Below are positions 46,843 through 56,589 of a DNA stretch of 64,000 nt, one piece after another. The stretch spans positions 21,968,860 through 22,032,859 of the forward strand of contig JASEVX010000012.1 in assembly GCA_031761405.1 (NCBI GenBank), given 5' to 3'. The notes under the pieces are model-generated. The model made no database searches and was not told where the DNA came from. It worked only from the letters and a program-made list of their open reading frames with translations. The first letter of the stretch is position 1; each line of letters begins with the position of its first letter. The stretch is from Serripes groenlandicus (Eukaryota > Mollusca > Bivalvia > Cardiida > Cardiidae). A program made the translations under genes and the position numbers.

Positions 46843-48117
46843 TTAATTTACCCTGTAATACATGTTCAATAAAAAGTCTACTGACATGTTTAAACCTAAC
46901 CTCAACATTTTCCTACAATATTTCCTGCAAGCCGGGGATATCAATTTCATGAATTTGCTTGTTTCTGTATCGAGTTGAAAACATTGTGACAAAAGGAGAA
47001 ATTGCTCATTTGAGCAATTTCTCTTTTTGCTGCAATGTTTTCAAAAGTCTTCTGCAGCAAATGCCTCACAAAATGTTTGTATTAAGGGAAAGGGTTTAAA
47101 CAAAATCTTTCATTAACCCTTTCCCTCATATAGATGCTTTCTGACGCCTCTGCAGCATAATAAGGGCTTTAAACTGGATTATAAAATTGTGCAAATCTGT
47201 CTTAATTGCCATTTATTTCCCAAACTCTTAAGGTTGGTTCTATTATGGTTACAGCTTTAACCCTTTCCCACAAACATACTCTTTCTGATGCCTCTGCAGC
47301 AGACAGCTTTTGAAAACGGTTATGACAAATATTTTTATATTTTTTGCCTAGGCGTTTTTAATGTCATCTGCTACATAATTGTAAACATATTTTCAGCAGA
47401 CGGCTTTGAAAACATCAATGCAAAATAGTGAAACATATCTGTAATTCAAAGTTATATCATTGAATAAAGCCGAGTTCATGGTAGTAAAATGGAAGAAATT
47501 GCTCATAATGAGCCATTTCAACATTTGTCAATCTTTTCATGAGTTGTCTGCTGCAGATGTGTTAAAATACACCTGCAAGTGGGACAGCAATCACTTATTC
47601 ATCAAATCTTTAGCAGACCACTTTAAAAGCATTCTGGAGAAAAAAAAAATGAAAATCTTTAACCCTTTCCAATTTACAATAAAGCCGCAGCAGATCACTT
47701 CGAAAACGTTTAGTAAAAAAAATGGAAAATATCTATAAATGAAATAACAAATATTGAATTAAGTTGAAAACATAGTGGCAAGAGGAGCAATTTCTCATTT
47801 TGCAACAATGATTTCCAAATTTGTCTGCTGAGAAGGCATCTGAAAAGGTCGGTATGTGAGGGAAAAGGATTACACACATTTTCCTATCATAAAAGATTTG
47901 ACAACATTGGCAAAAGAAGAAATTGCTAAAATATGAGCAAAAATATCTTCCCCTGCATCAATGTTTTTAAAAGCCATCTCTTGCAGATGCCTCAAAATCT
48001 ATCTTCATGTTGGAAATGGTATGAGAGTGCATATCAATCAAATACATATACAGAGGTCCAGATAAGGAGGGTTATTCAGCTTGTTTTCCCGACAATATCT
48101 CTCTTATTATTAAAGCA

Positions 48118-48187
48118 AACCCTATGCTGTAGGTACTCAAAAGAATCTCAATGAGACGATTCTTTTGAGTACCTACAACATAGGGTT
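48118..48187. repeat. Near-perfect hairpin 77 bp before exon 12
   Basis: AACCCTATGCTGTAGGTACT plus CAAAAGAATC pairs with GATTCTTTTGAGTACC plus TACAACATAGGGTT around a 10-base loop, about 30 bp per arm with one mismatch. It is not part of the TTAA-MITE family. Confidence 0.85.
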
Positions 48188-48264
48188 AAAATGTCAAATA
48201 AGGATTTTAGAACATGCATAACTTTCCTTATCTAGAGCTCTGATAATCTTGTTTTTTTTTTTAG

Positions 48265-48477
48265 CACTGTTGATGAAAGAAGAAAGGGAGAAAATTCCTA
48301 TGGACCCATTGAAACGTACAGGGCGTATGTTTGGTGGTGTTATAAATGACATAAGACGTCGCTTACCACACTATGCCAGCGACTTCAAGGACGCTTTCAA
48401 TCTGCAGTGTGTGATGGCCTTGATCTTTATATTCTTTGCATGTCTCGCACCTTGTATAGCATTTGGCGGTTTAATAG
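48265..48477 (+). CDS. SLC4A2-like: Anion exchanger, exon 12: entry to membrane domain, TM1
   Basis: Residues 682-752. Reads IPMDPLKRTGRMFGGVINDI then RRRLPHYASDFKDAFNLQCV and the first membrane helix MALIFIFFACLAPCIAFGGL. AE2 has DPLRRTGRPFGGLIRDVRRR and YPHYLSDFRDALDPQCLAAV at this place, followed by TM1 with the same AFGG/TFGG end. Phase 1 in, phase 1 out, donor G|GTAAGG. The acceptor has an 11-T tract. Confidence 0.97.
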
Positions 48478-49289
48478 GTAAGGTTTATCATCCCTTTTTC
48501 CCACTTACAGCAAATCTACAGCAGACGGCTTTGAAAGCGTGAAAGTCAATCGTATGGAAGCTTTTCATAAATGAAAGATCAGTTATTGAATAAAGTTGAA
48601 AACATTGTGGCAAAAGGGGAAATTCATCATTGGACAAGTTCTCCTTTTGCCACGATGTTTTCATAAGTTATCTGCTGCAGAGGCTCCATAAAAATGTATG
48701 TGGGAAAGGATTTAATATTTTTGTTTATTTCTCAAAAATGACCTTGTTTGATCTTTACTCACAGTACTCATATGTTGGGGTTGGTCAATCGGAGTTTATT
48801 TTTGTCAAGCCTACTTGCGGTGAGCTCAACGTAGCTGTCGCATTGGCAGTTCTGTGTATATACATGTGCCCGTCTGTCCGAATCTTGTCCAGCCCATATC
48901 TTCACCATGCATCGTAGGATTTCCAAGAAACTTGGCACATATGTTCACCATAATGAGGCAGCATGTCGCGCACAAGACCCAGGCCTTTACCTCAAATGTC
49001 AAGGTCACACTTAGAGGTCAAAGGTCAAAATGAGTACTGTTTGATAGGACTGTACCCTCTTAACCATGCATCATAGGATTCCCAAGTTACTGGGCACACA
49101 TGTTCACCATGGAAGACCCAGGCCTGTACCTCAAATGTCAAGGTCACATTTAGAGGTCAAATGACAAAATGAGTTGTTTAATAGGACTGTACCTTGTCTA
49201 GCCCGTGTATAATGCATGCTCACCACTGGTCATAGTTAGTTGTTATATGCTAGTCATTACAGTAAGTTAATAGTATTTAAATATATATT

Positions 49290-50120
49290 GAGTCTCATGG
49301 ACTAAAGGAGTATTGCCTTATATGGCTGAAGTAAAACCTTTAAAAATCTTCTCTGAAAGCGTAGTGCCGATTTTCAAATAATCTTTTTGAAACGTTCCTT
49401 GGGCGACGCTCTATCAGATTTCTTCAAGCCATAATGATTGATTGAAAATCATGGCCACCAGGGGGCAGGGCTGCTTTGCCTAATATGGCTATAGTGAAAA
49501 CTTTAAAAATCTTCTACTCCAAAGTATCTGGCCGATTTCCAAATAATTTTGTAGAAATGTTCATTGGGTGACCATGTATCAGATTCCTACGAGACATGTT
49601 AATTGGTCAAAAAACATAGCCGCCAGGGAGCAGGGCTATTTTGTCTTATAAGGCTTTAGTGAAAACTTAAAAAATCTTCTTCTCCGAAAGTATATTGCTG
49701 ATTTCCAAATAATTTTTTAGAAAAGTTTCTTGTGTGACCCCTCTCTTTCAGATTCCTAAAGCTGTGTTGATTGTTTAAAAAATATGGCCACCAGGGCATG
49801 GGACTGTTTTGCCTTATATGGCTTTAATGAAAATCTTCATCTTCGAAAGTATCGGGCCAATATCCAAATAATTTTGTAGAAATGTTTCTTACTGGTGACC
49901 TTTCCAACTGATTCCTTTAAGCCATGTTGATTGGCAAAAAAATTGTGGTCTCCAGAGTTGCTGCTGTTTTGTCTTAATACATATGTCGATAATGAAAACT
50001 TTAAAAAATCTTCTCCAAAAGGTATCTGGCTAATTTCCAATTTTGTAGAAATGCTCCTTGGGTTATCCTCTATGAGATTACTTCAAGCCATGTTGATTGG
50101 TCCTCTTTATTAATTAATGT
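49290..50120 (+). repeat. Headless ~165 bp tandem array
   Basis: Five diverged units around AAAATCTTCTCCTCCGAAAG-like, CCAAATAATTTTGTAGAAAT and GATTGGTCAAAAAACAT text; same array as in 51232-52339 but older. Confidence 0.7.
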
Positions 50121-50185
50121 AATTATGTGCTTGTCCAAAGTCAATTAATTTTTTATAATAATAAAAAGAAAATAACACTACATGT

Positions 50186-50246
50186 ATACAGATGAGAAGA
50201 CATATGGTAATCTGATGTTTGCTCCTTTCTCTGCTCAACCTTTATT
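50186..50246 (+). pseudogene. Decayed in-frame copy of exon 13 start
   Basis: TACAGATGAGAAGACATATG, then AATCTGATGTTTGCT and TTCTCTGCTCAACCTTTAT repeat the acceptor and parts of exon 13 (50271-50375). About 50 bases are missing between the two blocks, but the frame is kept: DEKTYG joined to NLMFAPFSAQPLL. The acceptor AG is intact; no downstream donor in a useful place is seen. Confidence 0.8.
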
Positions 50247-50275
50247 ATTATTATTATAATTATGATTTATTACAG

Positions 50276-50424
50276 ATGAGAAGACCTATGGAAAGATGGG
50301 TGTCACAGAGACCATTCTCAGTACATCCATCACCAATCTGGTGTTTGCTATGTTCTCTGCTCAACCTTTGATTCTATATGGTGCCACGGGTCCTATCCTT
50401 GTTTTCGAGAAACATCTTTATTCT
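50276..50424 (+). CDS. SLC4A2-like: Anion exchanger, exon 13: TM2-TM3
   Basis: Residues 753-802. Reads DEKTYGKMGVTETILSTSIT then NLVFAMFSAQPLILYGATGP and ILVFEKHLYS. Matches AE2 KTQDLIGVSELIMSTALQG, the LLGAQPLL turn and GPLLVFEEAFFS. The GP-LVFE motif lies on the TM3 half-helix that lines the anion site in AE1 structures. The FEK-x-LYSFC join with exon 14 looks closer to the Na-coupled members than the AE consensus FEEAFFSFC. Phase 1 in, phase 0 out. Confidence 0.96.
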
Positions 50425-50816
50425 GTAAGTATTTATCGCTTTATTATACTCCCAGAATGATGAGACGAGCATATAGTCTCCGCTTCTTTCATCCATTCTG
50501 CTGTCCATATTGCTTTTGTCCGGGCTTTTTCTCAGCAAATACTGACTTCGAGTTATTGCCCTTTTATATATTTATATATAATATGACATAGGACAATTTC
50601 AGCATCTACTGACTTGAATTCAATGAAACTATGGAAAGCTTCACTAACTTGCTATACTTCAGGGAGTATCCATCAGTTCCAATGATATCTTGCAATATAT
50701 ATACATGTATAAGCATTTCTCTTTTTGCCACATTGTATTTTTTTTTCATAATTCCTCTGCTGCAGATGCATCTGCAAGTGGTGGAAATGTTGGATTAGTT
50801 TAAAATTATGTATCCT

Positions 50817-50975
50817 GTCTATGACCAACTCTATGAGCGATGGTAGCCAGTTGCCTGGGAAGAATGTTCTGTGGAGTACTGGTGCGAGAGCCAGTGAACA
50901 CATGAATAGGCAAACTAAATGATGTGATATAATGGAAATACTATTGAAAACATGGTTAAACTCAAATCAATCAGT
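50817..50975 (+). mobile_element. SINE 3' fragment
   Basis: GCCAGTTGCCTGGGAAGAAT, GTGGAGTACTGGTGCGAGAG and a CAAATCAATCAG end; same body as 17218-17425. Confidence 0.6.
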
Positions 50976-50995
50976 CGGTGACATATGAAAGCAAT

Positions 50996-51050
50996 GTATA
51001 TCTTATCATTTCAATTGTGTATAAAGAGTCATATAGAGTTTATGTTGTGA
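50996..51050 (+). pseudogene. Decayed copy of exon 14 acceptor and start
   Basis: TGTATATCTTATCATTTCAA and AAAGAGTCATATAGAGTTTA repeat 52411-52460 with few changes. The acceptor AG of exon 14 has become AA here, so the copy cannot be used. A MITE and a Helentron-like element now separate the two. Confidence 0.8.
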
Positions 51051-51231
51051 CATGTACAACCCTTTTTCACAACAAAACTACAGTAGACAAATTTGAAAAC
51101 ATTTAGACAAAAATATGGAATTTGTCTGTGAATGAAAATATAATTTAAATATAGTAGAAACACTGTGAAATCATTTGCCACAATATTTTCGAAAGTTGTT
51201 TGCTTCCGAAAAGCCATATTATGAGTGGTTT

Positions 51232-52339
51232 TTTAGCTCACCTGTGCACGAAGTGCTCAAGGTGAGTTATTGTGATCGCCCTATGTCCGGCGTCCGTCGT
51301 CCGTCGTCCGTCAACATTTTCTCCTCTGTAACCGGTGGGTCAACTGGGATGAAACTTCACAGAAAGCATCCTCTCAATGTCCTCACCAGAATTCCTTAAA
51401 ATTTTCGGGATCCATGCATAATTCTGGTTTCCATGGCAACGAAATGAAAAAACTTCAAAATTCTTAAAAAATCTTCTCCTCCGAAAGTGTCAGGCCGATT
51501 TTCAAATAATTTTGTAGAAATGTTCCTCGGGTGACCCTCTATCAGATTCCTTCAAGCCATGTTGATTGGTCGAAAAACATGGCCGCCAGGCGGGGCGGGG
51601 CTATTTTTCCTAATATGGCTATAGTGCAAACTTAAAAAATCTTCTCCTCCGAAAGTGTCAGGCCGATTTTCAAATAATTTTGTAGAAATGTTCCTCGGGT
51701 GACCCTCTATCAGATTCCTTCAAGCCATGTTGATTGGTCGAAAAACATGGCCGCCAGGGGGGGGGCGGAGCTATTTTTCCTTATATGGCTATAGTGCAAA
51801 CTTAAAAAATCTTCTTCTCCAAAAGTGTCAGGCCGATTTTCAAATAAATTTGTAGAAATGTTCCTTGGGTGACCCTCTATCAGATTCCTTCAAGCCATGT
51901 TGATTGGTCGAAAATCATGGCCGCCAGGGGGGGGGCGGGGCTTTTTTGCCTTATATAGCTATAGTGCAAACTTAAAAAATCTTCTCCTCCAAAAGTGTCG
52001 GGCCGATTTTCAAATAATTTTGTAGAAATGTTCCTTGGATGACCCTCTATCAGATTCCTTCAAGCCATGTTAATTGGTCAAAAAACATGGCCGCCAGGGG
52101 GCGGGGCTATTTTGCCTTTTATTGCTATAGTGAAAACTTAAAAAATCTTCTCCTTCAAAAGTGTCAGGCCGATTTTCAAATAATTTTGTAGAAATGTTCC
52201 TAGGGTGACCTTCTATCAGATTCCTTAAAGCCAAGTTGATTGGTTGGAAACTATGCCCGCCAGATGGCGGGGCTTATATAGCTAAAGTGGAAAAAAAAAT
52301 CAGGTGAGCGATTCCAGGGCCATCATGGCCCTCTTGTTT
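51232..52339 (+). mobile_element. Helentron-like element, GGCCATGGCC family
   Basis: Head TTTAGCTCACCTGTGCACGA, AGTGCTCAAGGTGAG and GTCCGTCGTCCGTCGTCCG; about five units of ~170 bp around TCTTCTCCTCCGAAAGTGTC, AGATTCCTTCAAGCCATGTT and GGCCGCCAGG with G-runs; tail CAGGTGAGCGATTCCAGGGC and CATCATGGCCCTCTTGTTTT. Units are very alike, so the element is probably young. Confidence 0.82.
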
Positions 52340-52431
52340 TTCTTTTGCCAAAAATATTTTCAAAAGTCATCTGTTGCAGATGCGTCAAAATGTGTTATGG
52401 ATTTAACACATTGTATATCTTCTCATTTCAG

Positions 52432-52626
52432 TTTTGTGTAAAGAGTCATATAGAGTTTATGACGTGGCGCGTTTGGATAGGATTCTGGGTACTTGTGATA
52501 ACTGTGCTCGTGTTAGCGAAGGAAGGTAGCTTTGTTGTTCGCTACTTTACACGATTCACAGAGGAAGTGTTTGCCATACTGATCTCACTTATTTTTATTT
52601 TTGAAGTCATACATAAATTGGAGGAG
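52432..52626 (+). CDS. SLC4A2-like: Anion exchanger, exon 14: TM4-TM5
   Basis: Residues 803-867, 65 codons, phase 0 both sides. Reads FCVKSHIEFMTWRVWIGFWV, LVITVLVLAKEGSFVVRYFT and RFTEEVFAILISLIFIFEVI then HKLEE. Matches AE2 GRVWIGFWLVFLALLMVALE, GSFLVRFVSRFTQEIFAFLI and SLIFIYETFYKL. The Lys after the last aromatic aligns with the AE1 lysine near the outer end of TM5 that reacts with stilbene inhibitors (K539); that alignment is by eye. Confidence 0.97.
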
Positions 52627-52653
52627 GTAAGAAATCATAGTATTATTGGGTAT

Positions 52654-52864
52654 TTAACCCTTTCCCCCATACAACAATTCTGCAGCAGACGACTTTGAAA
52701 ATATTTTGTCAAAAAATTAAAAATCTCTATAATTGAATGGATAACCTAAGACTAAGAGTGGAAAACATTGTGGCAAAAGGAGAAATCTTCTTTTGTCACT
52801 ATGTTTTTAAAAAGCTCTCTGCTGCAGAGGCGTTGGAAAGCGTCTATATGAGGGAAAGGGTTAA
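52654..52864 (+). mobile_element. TTAA-MITE, hairpin arm deleted
   Basis: 211 bp; both TTAA present; the loop and one arm of the central hairpin are missing (GGAGAAATCTTCTTTTG). It starts 28 bp after exon 14. Confidence 0.83.
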
Positions 52865-52918
52865 TGTAATTTAATGTAATATAGTTATAGAGACCAATTA
52901 TCCTGATTGAGAATAAGC

Positions 52919-53177
52919 TTTTTAGCTTGTCTGTTTTTCGAAGAAGAAAAGGTGGGGTACTGCGATACCCTTGTCTGTGTCTGCGTTGTTACAAAAATTT
53001 AACATTACCAGTTAAACCTTACCTCATACCTCAAAAAATGTTTATATTTTCAAATGAAATTTGGTATGGTTCACTAGGAACAATTATGCATGTCTATACT
53101 AAGTCACATAACTCTGATAGTAATGGCTGCCATCCTCGAGCAGACGAGCATTGACGTTCACTTGCGGCGCTCTTGTT
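52919..53177 (+). mobile_element. HINE-like repeat, GCGCTCTTG family
   Basis: Head TTTTAGCTTGTCTGTTTTTC and GAAGAAGAAAAGG; middle TAAGTCACATAACTCTG; tail GACGTTCACTTGCGGCGCTC then TTGTTA. Confidence 0.68.
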
Positions 53178-53469
53178 AGCTTCTATAGGCCCAATGTGAT
53201 AGTCTACAATGTGTCATGTACAGGCATTTGACGGGTGTAGATAATTTCACGAGACAGAGTTAGATACAAAGGAGTATGGGTGCCACCACCTAGTTCTTTC
53301 TTAACCCTTTCCCACATACGAAAACATTCTGCAGAAGACGACTTTGAACATATTATGAGCAATTTCTTCTTTTGCCACAATGCTTTCAATAGTTGTCTGC
53401 TGCAGAGGCATCAGAAAGCCTACATGTTGGAAAGGGTTAATGTATTCAGTGTATAGAACCGATACAAAC

Positions 53470-53705
53470 AAGGCCAGTTTTTGGCCGGATTGGCGATGTC
53501 TATCCGTCAACATTTTGGTTAAAGTTTCAGGTTGAGGCAAAATCTCAGCACTAGAAAGGGTTACAAACTTGAAACTTTGCCTGAAGGTAACCAGTAACAA
53601 GTTCTATTGATTTCTATGGTTACTTTGATCTTGACCTTGGTTTGTTGATTTTCAAGGTCAAATTGCCGACAATCCGGCCATACCGTCTTCAGCGGTTTCT
53701 TGTTT
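53470..53705 (+). mobile_element. Short HINE-like element (GGCCGGATTG family)
   Basis: The head AAGGCCAGTTTTTGGCCGGA contains a foldback and GGCCGGATTGGCG; near the end is the inverted CGACAATCCGGCC, then hairpin ACCG/CGGT and TTCTTGTTTCC. 5' sequence inverted just before a 3' hairpin is the Helentron/HINE layout. Confidence 0.6.
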
Positions 53706-53771
53706 CCTTGAAAGTTTACATGAAGGTACATGAGAAAAGGATTAAGATATTCTATTTTGTTTCTATTGCAG

Positions 53772-54143
53772 ATATATCATGACCACCCTCTAGGGAGTAA
53801 AGACTTTTATTGTAATATATCCAAAGAAATTGACATACCATACAACACAACCGATCTTCCAGACAACTATACCGTCGATCCTTCAACTACATCTACAACG
53901 AGTTCCGGGCTGGTTACCACCAGCGTGATAAAAAATGTTACTGTGATGGTTACGCAGGGTTATACGGAAGTTTTTAGTACAAAGTTAGAAAACTCTGACG
54001 GAGGTGCTCACGGAAAGAAACACTATAGTAAGACAATGAACGAACCTAATACCGCTCTGCTGTCGACTATTCTCATATTTGGGACGTTCCTGATAGCCTA
54101 CTTCCTGAGGATTTTTAGAAATAGCAAGTTTCTTGGTAGAAGT
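53772..54143 (+). CDS. SLC4A2-like: Anion exchanger, exon 15: long outer loop and TM6
   Basis: Residues 868-991, 124 codons, phase 0 both sides. Starts IYHDHPLGSK (AE1 IFQDHPL), then about 85 residues of Ser/Thr-rich extracellular loop with sequons NIS (882), NTT (892), NYT (899) and NVT (922). It ends with NEPNTALLSTILIFGTFLIA and YFLRIFRNSKFLGRS, which is TM6 (AE2 QPNTALLSLVLMAGTFFIAF). AE2 also carries its N-glycans in this loop, but this loop is longer and the sequons are not in the same places. A decayed copy of the exon end lies at 54250-54440. Confidence 0.97.
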
Positions 54144-54249
54144 GTAAGTATCATTTGATCAATAACTTATTTACTCTTTTCCCGCAAACAACAAATCTAC
54201 ATCAGACGACATTGAAAAACATTATGGAATTATAAAAAGATTTGTTTTA

Positions 54250-54440
54250 TGATATTGGATCGTTTCTAAAAGCCCACATGTACTGCTTGAGGATTTTTTA
54301 GATATAGCAAGTTCCTTGGTAGAAGAGAAAGTATTATTTAATTAATAAATAATTTACCCCTTTCCCCGCAAACTACAAATCCTCAGCAGACGACATTGAA
54401 AACTTTCAGTCAAAATTATGGAATTATAAAATGTTTTATT
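54250..54440 (+). pseudogene. Decayed copy of exon 15 3' edge with donor and MITE start
   Basis: GGATTTTTTAGATATAGCAA, GTTCCTTGGTAGAAG and CCCGCAAACTACAAAT repeat 54108-54240 in order, so the unit is about 175 bp and spans TM6 end, donor and the first part of a MITE. The donor GTAAGT has become GAGAAAGT. Confidence 0.78.
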
Positions 54441-54521
54441 GTGAGAGAGTATTACTAGAGAACGAGAAATTGCTTGTGAAAAGTAATTCCCTTTTTAGAG
54501 GTTTTCAAGTCAATTCCTTTG

Positions 54522-54747
54522 TTAACCCTTTCCCACATACAAAAAATATGTAGTAGGCGACTTTGAAAAAAACATCCAGGCAAAAATAAGAAAAATCTCT
54601 ATAAATGAATTACTGAACGAAGTTGAAAATATTGTGGCAAAAGGAGAAATTGCTTGTTTTGAGCAATTTCTCCTTTTGACACAATGTTTTTCAAAAATCG
54701 TCTGCTACAAAGACGTAAGAAAGCATCTGTATCAGGGAAAGGGTTAT
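54522..54747 (+). mobile_element. TTAA-MITE, older copy
   Basis: 226 bp; right flank TTAT; hairpin core GCTTGTTTTGAGC. It ends 27 bp upstream of exon 16, so branch point and pyrimidine tract must lie at its edge. Confidence 0.8.
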
Positions 54748-54774
54748 GGTCATGTTTGCTTACTTTTGTTGCAG

Positions 54775-54864
54775 GCAAGAAGAGCACTGGGAGACTTTGG
54801 TATAATTACAGCTATTGTGTTGATGGTTTTATTTGACTACATTTGTGCTGGCACATACACTCAA
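54775..54864 (+). CDS. SLC4A2-like: Anion exchanger, exon 16: TM7
   Basis: Residues 992-1021, 30 codons, phase 0 both sides. Reads ARRALGDFGIITAIVLMVLF then DYICAGTYTQ, matching AE2 IRRVIGDFGVPIAILIMVLV and DYSIEDTYTQ. Donor CAA|GTTAGT. A MITE starts about 10 bp into the next intron. Confidence 0.96.
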
Positions 54865-55952
54865 GTTAGTATATATACCTTTTCCCCTACATATAACAAA
54901 TCTGCAGAAGATGACTTTATGCATAATTATGGATTATCTCTAGAAATGAAAATACAATTATTGAATAATGTTGAAAACATTGTGAAAAAAAAGGAAATGA
55001 TCATGATGTCAGATTCCAAATTGTTGGCATGTTTTCAAAAAGGTTGTGCTGCAGATGCAACACAATGCTTCTGCGTGTTGTAAAGGGTTAACACCTTTGT
55101 TTTACCAATCTAATTAATTCAATAAAGTATATATAAACCTGTACGTTGGTAATAGGCGCCCCCCACCACAAATTAAGTAGAAGATCACTGAAATAAGATT
55201 CCTATTAAATTTTCTTAAAATCAGACAAGCACTTTCAAAAAATGTTAGATTCTTCATGTTCTTTTGTTATATTCTCCGATATATTTCGGGGGAGGATATG
55301 GTTGCAGCTTCGTCCTACCATCCGTCTCGCTTCTGTCCAGGCACTTTCACTGCAACCACTGACTTGAAGTCACTGAACAAGAGGAAATGTGCATATTATC
55401 ACCATGTTCAGGCCAAATGATTAATGGTCCTTTGAATAGCTATATACAATGTAGTATGATATAGGACCATTTGTGTCCATGTTATTTATTAGCAAACCAC
55501 CTGTCGGAATTCAATGATACTTAAGGGGAAGCTATAATAACAAGAGGAGATGTGAATTTTTTCAACATATTACCTTTTCTCTGAATTATGACCCTTTGAA
55601 TTACTATTTACTTACTTATGGCCAATAATTCTGGGTTTTCATTAAGAGTCGGCTGGTGGCCAAATTGACTGCCTAAAACCTATTTCTTGTCGGCTCAAAT
55701 CTATCCAGTCTGGAATATTTGATATGAAAAAATTGACAAACTATTCTAAAGAGAGAAGAGGCTGTGAAGATTGGTTATTTAGCACTTTGTAAAAATGCTC
55801 TGCCTACTTCTTTCACAATTTAGCCTTTTACTCAATATCTTAATGAAAACCTTGGGCCAATTGAATTTGCTACATATAGTTGTATATGAGTTGTAACCCT
55901 TTGTTTTAATGAGCATCCATCTGTTTCACGATATTTCTTCATTTTATTTCAG
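54865..55952 (+). other. Intron 16
   Basis: MITE (about 54873-55092), then a dispersed repeat with palindromic start TATTCTCCGATATATTTCGG and GGGGAGGATATGG (55266-55640), then 300 bp without landmarks. Acceptor TTTTATTTCAG. Confidence 0.6.
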
Positions 55953-56119
55953 AAATTAAATATCCCAATCAGATTTCAGCATACGGACAGGAGAACAAGC
56001 TGGCTTGTCAACCCCATGGGTCATGAGGGTTCGCGCATGGAGATCTGGTTGATATTCATGGCTATCATTCCGGCCTTTCTTATATTCCTTCTCTTGTTTT
56101 TGGAGTGCCAGTTAACAGA
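55953..56119 (+). CDS. SLC4A2-like: Anion exchanger, exon 17: outer loop 4 and TM8
   Basis: Residues 1022-1076. Reads KLNIPIRFQHTDRRTSWLVN, PMGHEGSRMEIWLIFMAIIP and AFLIFLLLFLECQLT. AE2 has KLSVPSGFSVTAPEKRGWVI and NPLGE before TM8 ILIFMETQITT. The Glu at residue 1072 aligns with AE1 E681, the residue linked to proton/sulfate cotransport; Na-coupled relatives have Asp there. AE2-type loops before TM8 carry no sequon here. Phase 0 in, phase 2 out, donor GA|GTAAGT. Two decayed copies of its 3' part follow in the intron. Confidence 0.96.
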
Positions 56120-56210
56120 GTAAGTTTCCTATGAATTTTAAAAACTTTTCCTTGATATGTATGCTGCAAAAACCTTCGGAAAATATTGTGAAAAAGGAGA
56201 AACTACTCTA

Positions 56211-56268
56211 TTTGATGTTCATGGTTATCACACTGGGTATTCTTTTATTTCTACTCTTAGTTTTGAAC
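56211..56268 (+). pseudogene. First decayed copy of exon 17 TM8 edge
   Basis: TTTGATGTTCATGGTTATCA and CTACTCTTAGTTTTG follow TTGATATTCATGGCTATCAT and TTCTCTTGTTTTTG of exon 17 without any frame change: the frame reads LMFMVITLGILLFLLLVLN against LIFMAIIPAFLIFLLLFLE. Donor lost. Sequence after it also parallels the real intron start into MITE text. Confidence 0.75.
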
Positions 56269-56589
56269 AAATTATCAACTTTTTCCTGGATACAGATAAA
56301 ACTTTGACACCTATGCAGCAGACAAATAATTAAAACAATGTGGGAAAAGGATAAATTACTCTGAACCCTTTCCCACTTATAGGCGCTTTCTGATGCCTCT
56401 GTAGTAGACAACTCTTTGAAAACAATGTGACAAAAGTAGAAATTGCTCAAAACAAGCAATTTCTCCTTTTGCCACAATGTTTTTAACTCTTTGCAGTAAT
56501 TATACTTTCATTTCCAAAGATTTTCTTTGTTTTCGCCTGGATGTTTTCAAAGTCATCTGCTAAATATTTGCTTATGTAGGAAAGGGTTA

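Larger units (their letters stand above)
45274..48264 (+). other. Intron 11
   Basis: An array repeat (45417-46842), an A/T-rich MITE copy (46975-47095), a truncated MITE start (47113-47150), more eroded MITE pieces (47264-47600, 47660-47880, 47890-48020), and a strong 70 bp hairpin (48118-48187) just before exon 12. Acceptor TTTTTTTTTTTAG. Confidence 0.65.
48478..50275 (+). other. Intron 12
   Basis: A MITE starts about 17 bp after the donor (48493-48715). A repeat with ~130 bp units around CCATGCATCGTAGGATTTCC and TCAAATGTCAAGGTCACA follows (48770-49200), then five eroded units of the ACATGGCCGCCAGGGGGC type without head or tail (49290-50120), and the exon 13 edge copy (50186-50246). Acceptor TTTATTACAG. 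Confidence 0.65.
50425..52431 (+). other. Intron 13
   Basis: A dispersed repeat beginning TATTATACTCCCAG (50443-50690), MITE scrap (50700-50790), SINE tail (50817-50975), exon 14 edge copy (50996-51050), an old MITE (51056-51230), a Helentron-like element (51232-52339) and a MITE end (52340-52400). Acceptor TCTCATTTCAG. Confidence 0.65.
52627..53771 (+). other. Intron 14
   Basis: TTAA-MITE (52654-52864), HINE-like repeat (52919-53177), eroded MITE (53301-53440) and a short HINE-like element (53470-53705). Acceptor TCTATTGCAG. Confidence 0.7.
54144..54774 (+). other. Intron 15
   Basis: MITE start (54172-54240), tandem-duplicated exon 15 edge plus MITE start (54250-54440), MITE remains (54440-54510) and a TTAA-MITE (54522-54747) ending 27 bp before exon 16. 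Acceptor TTTGTTGCAG. Confidence 0.75.
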
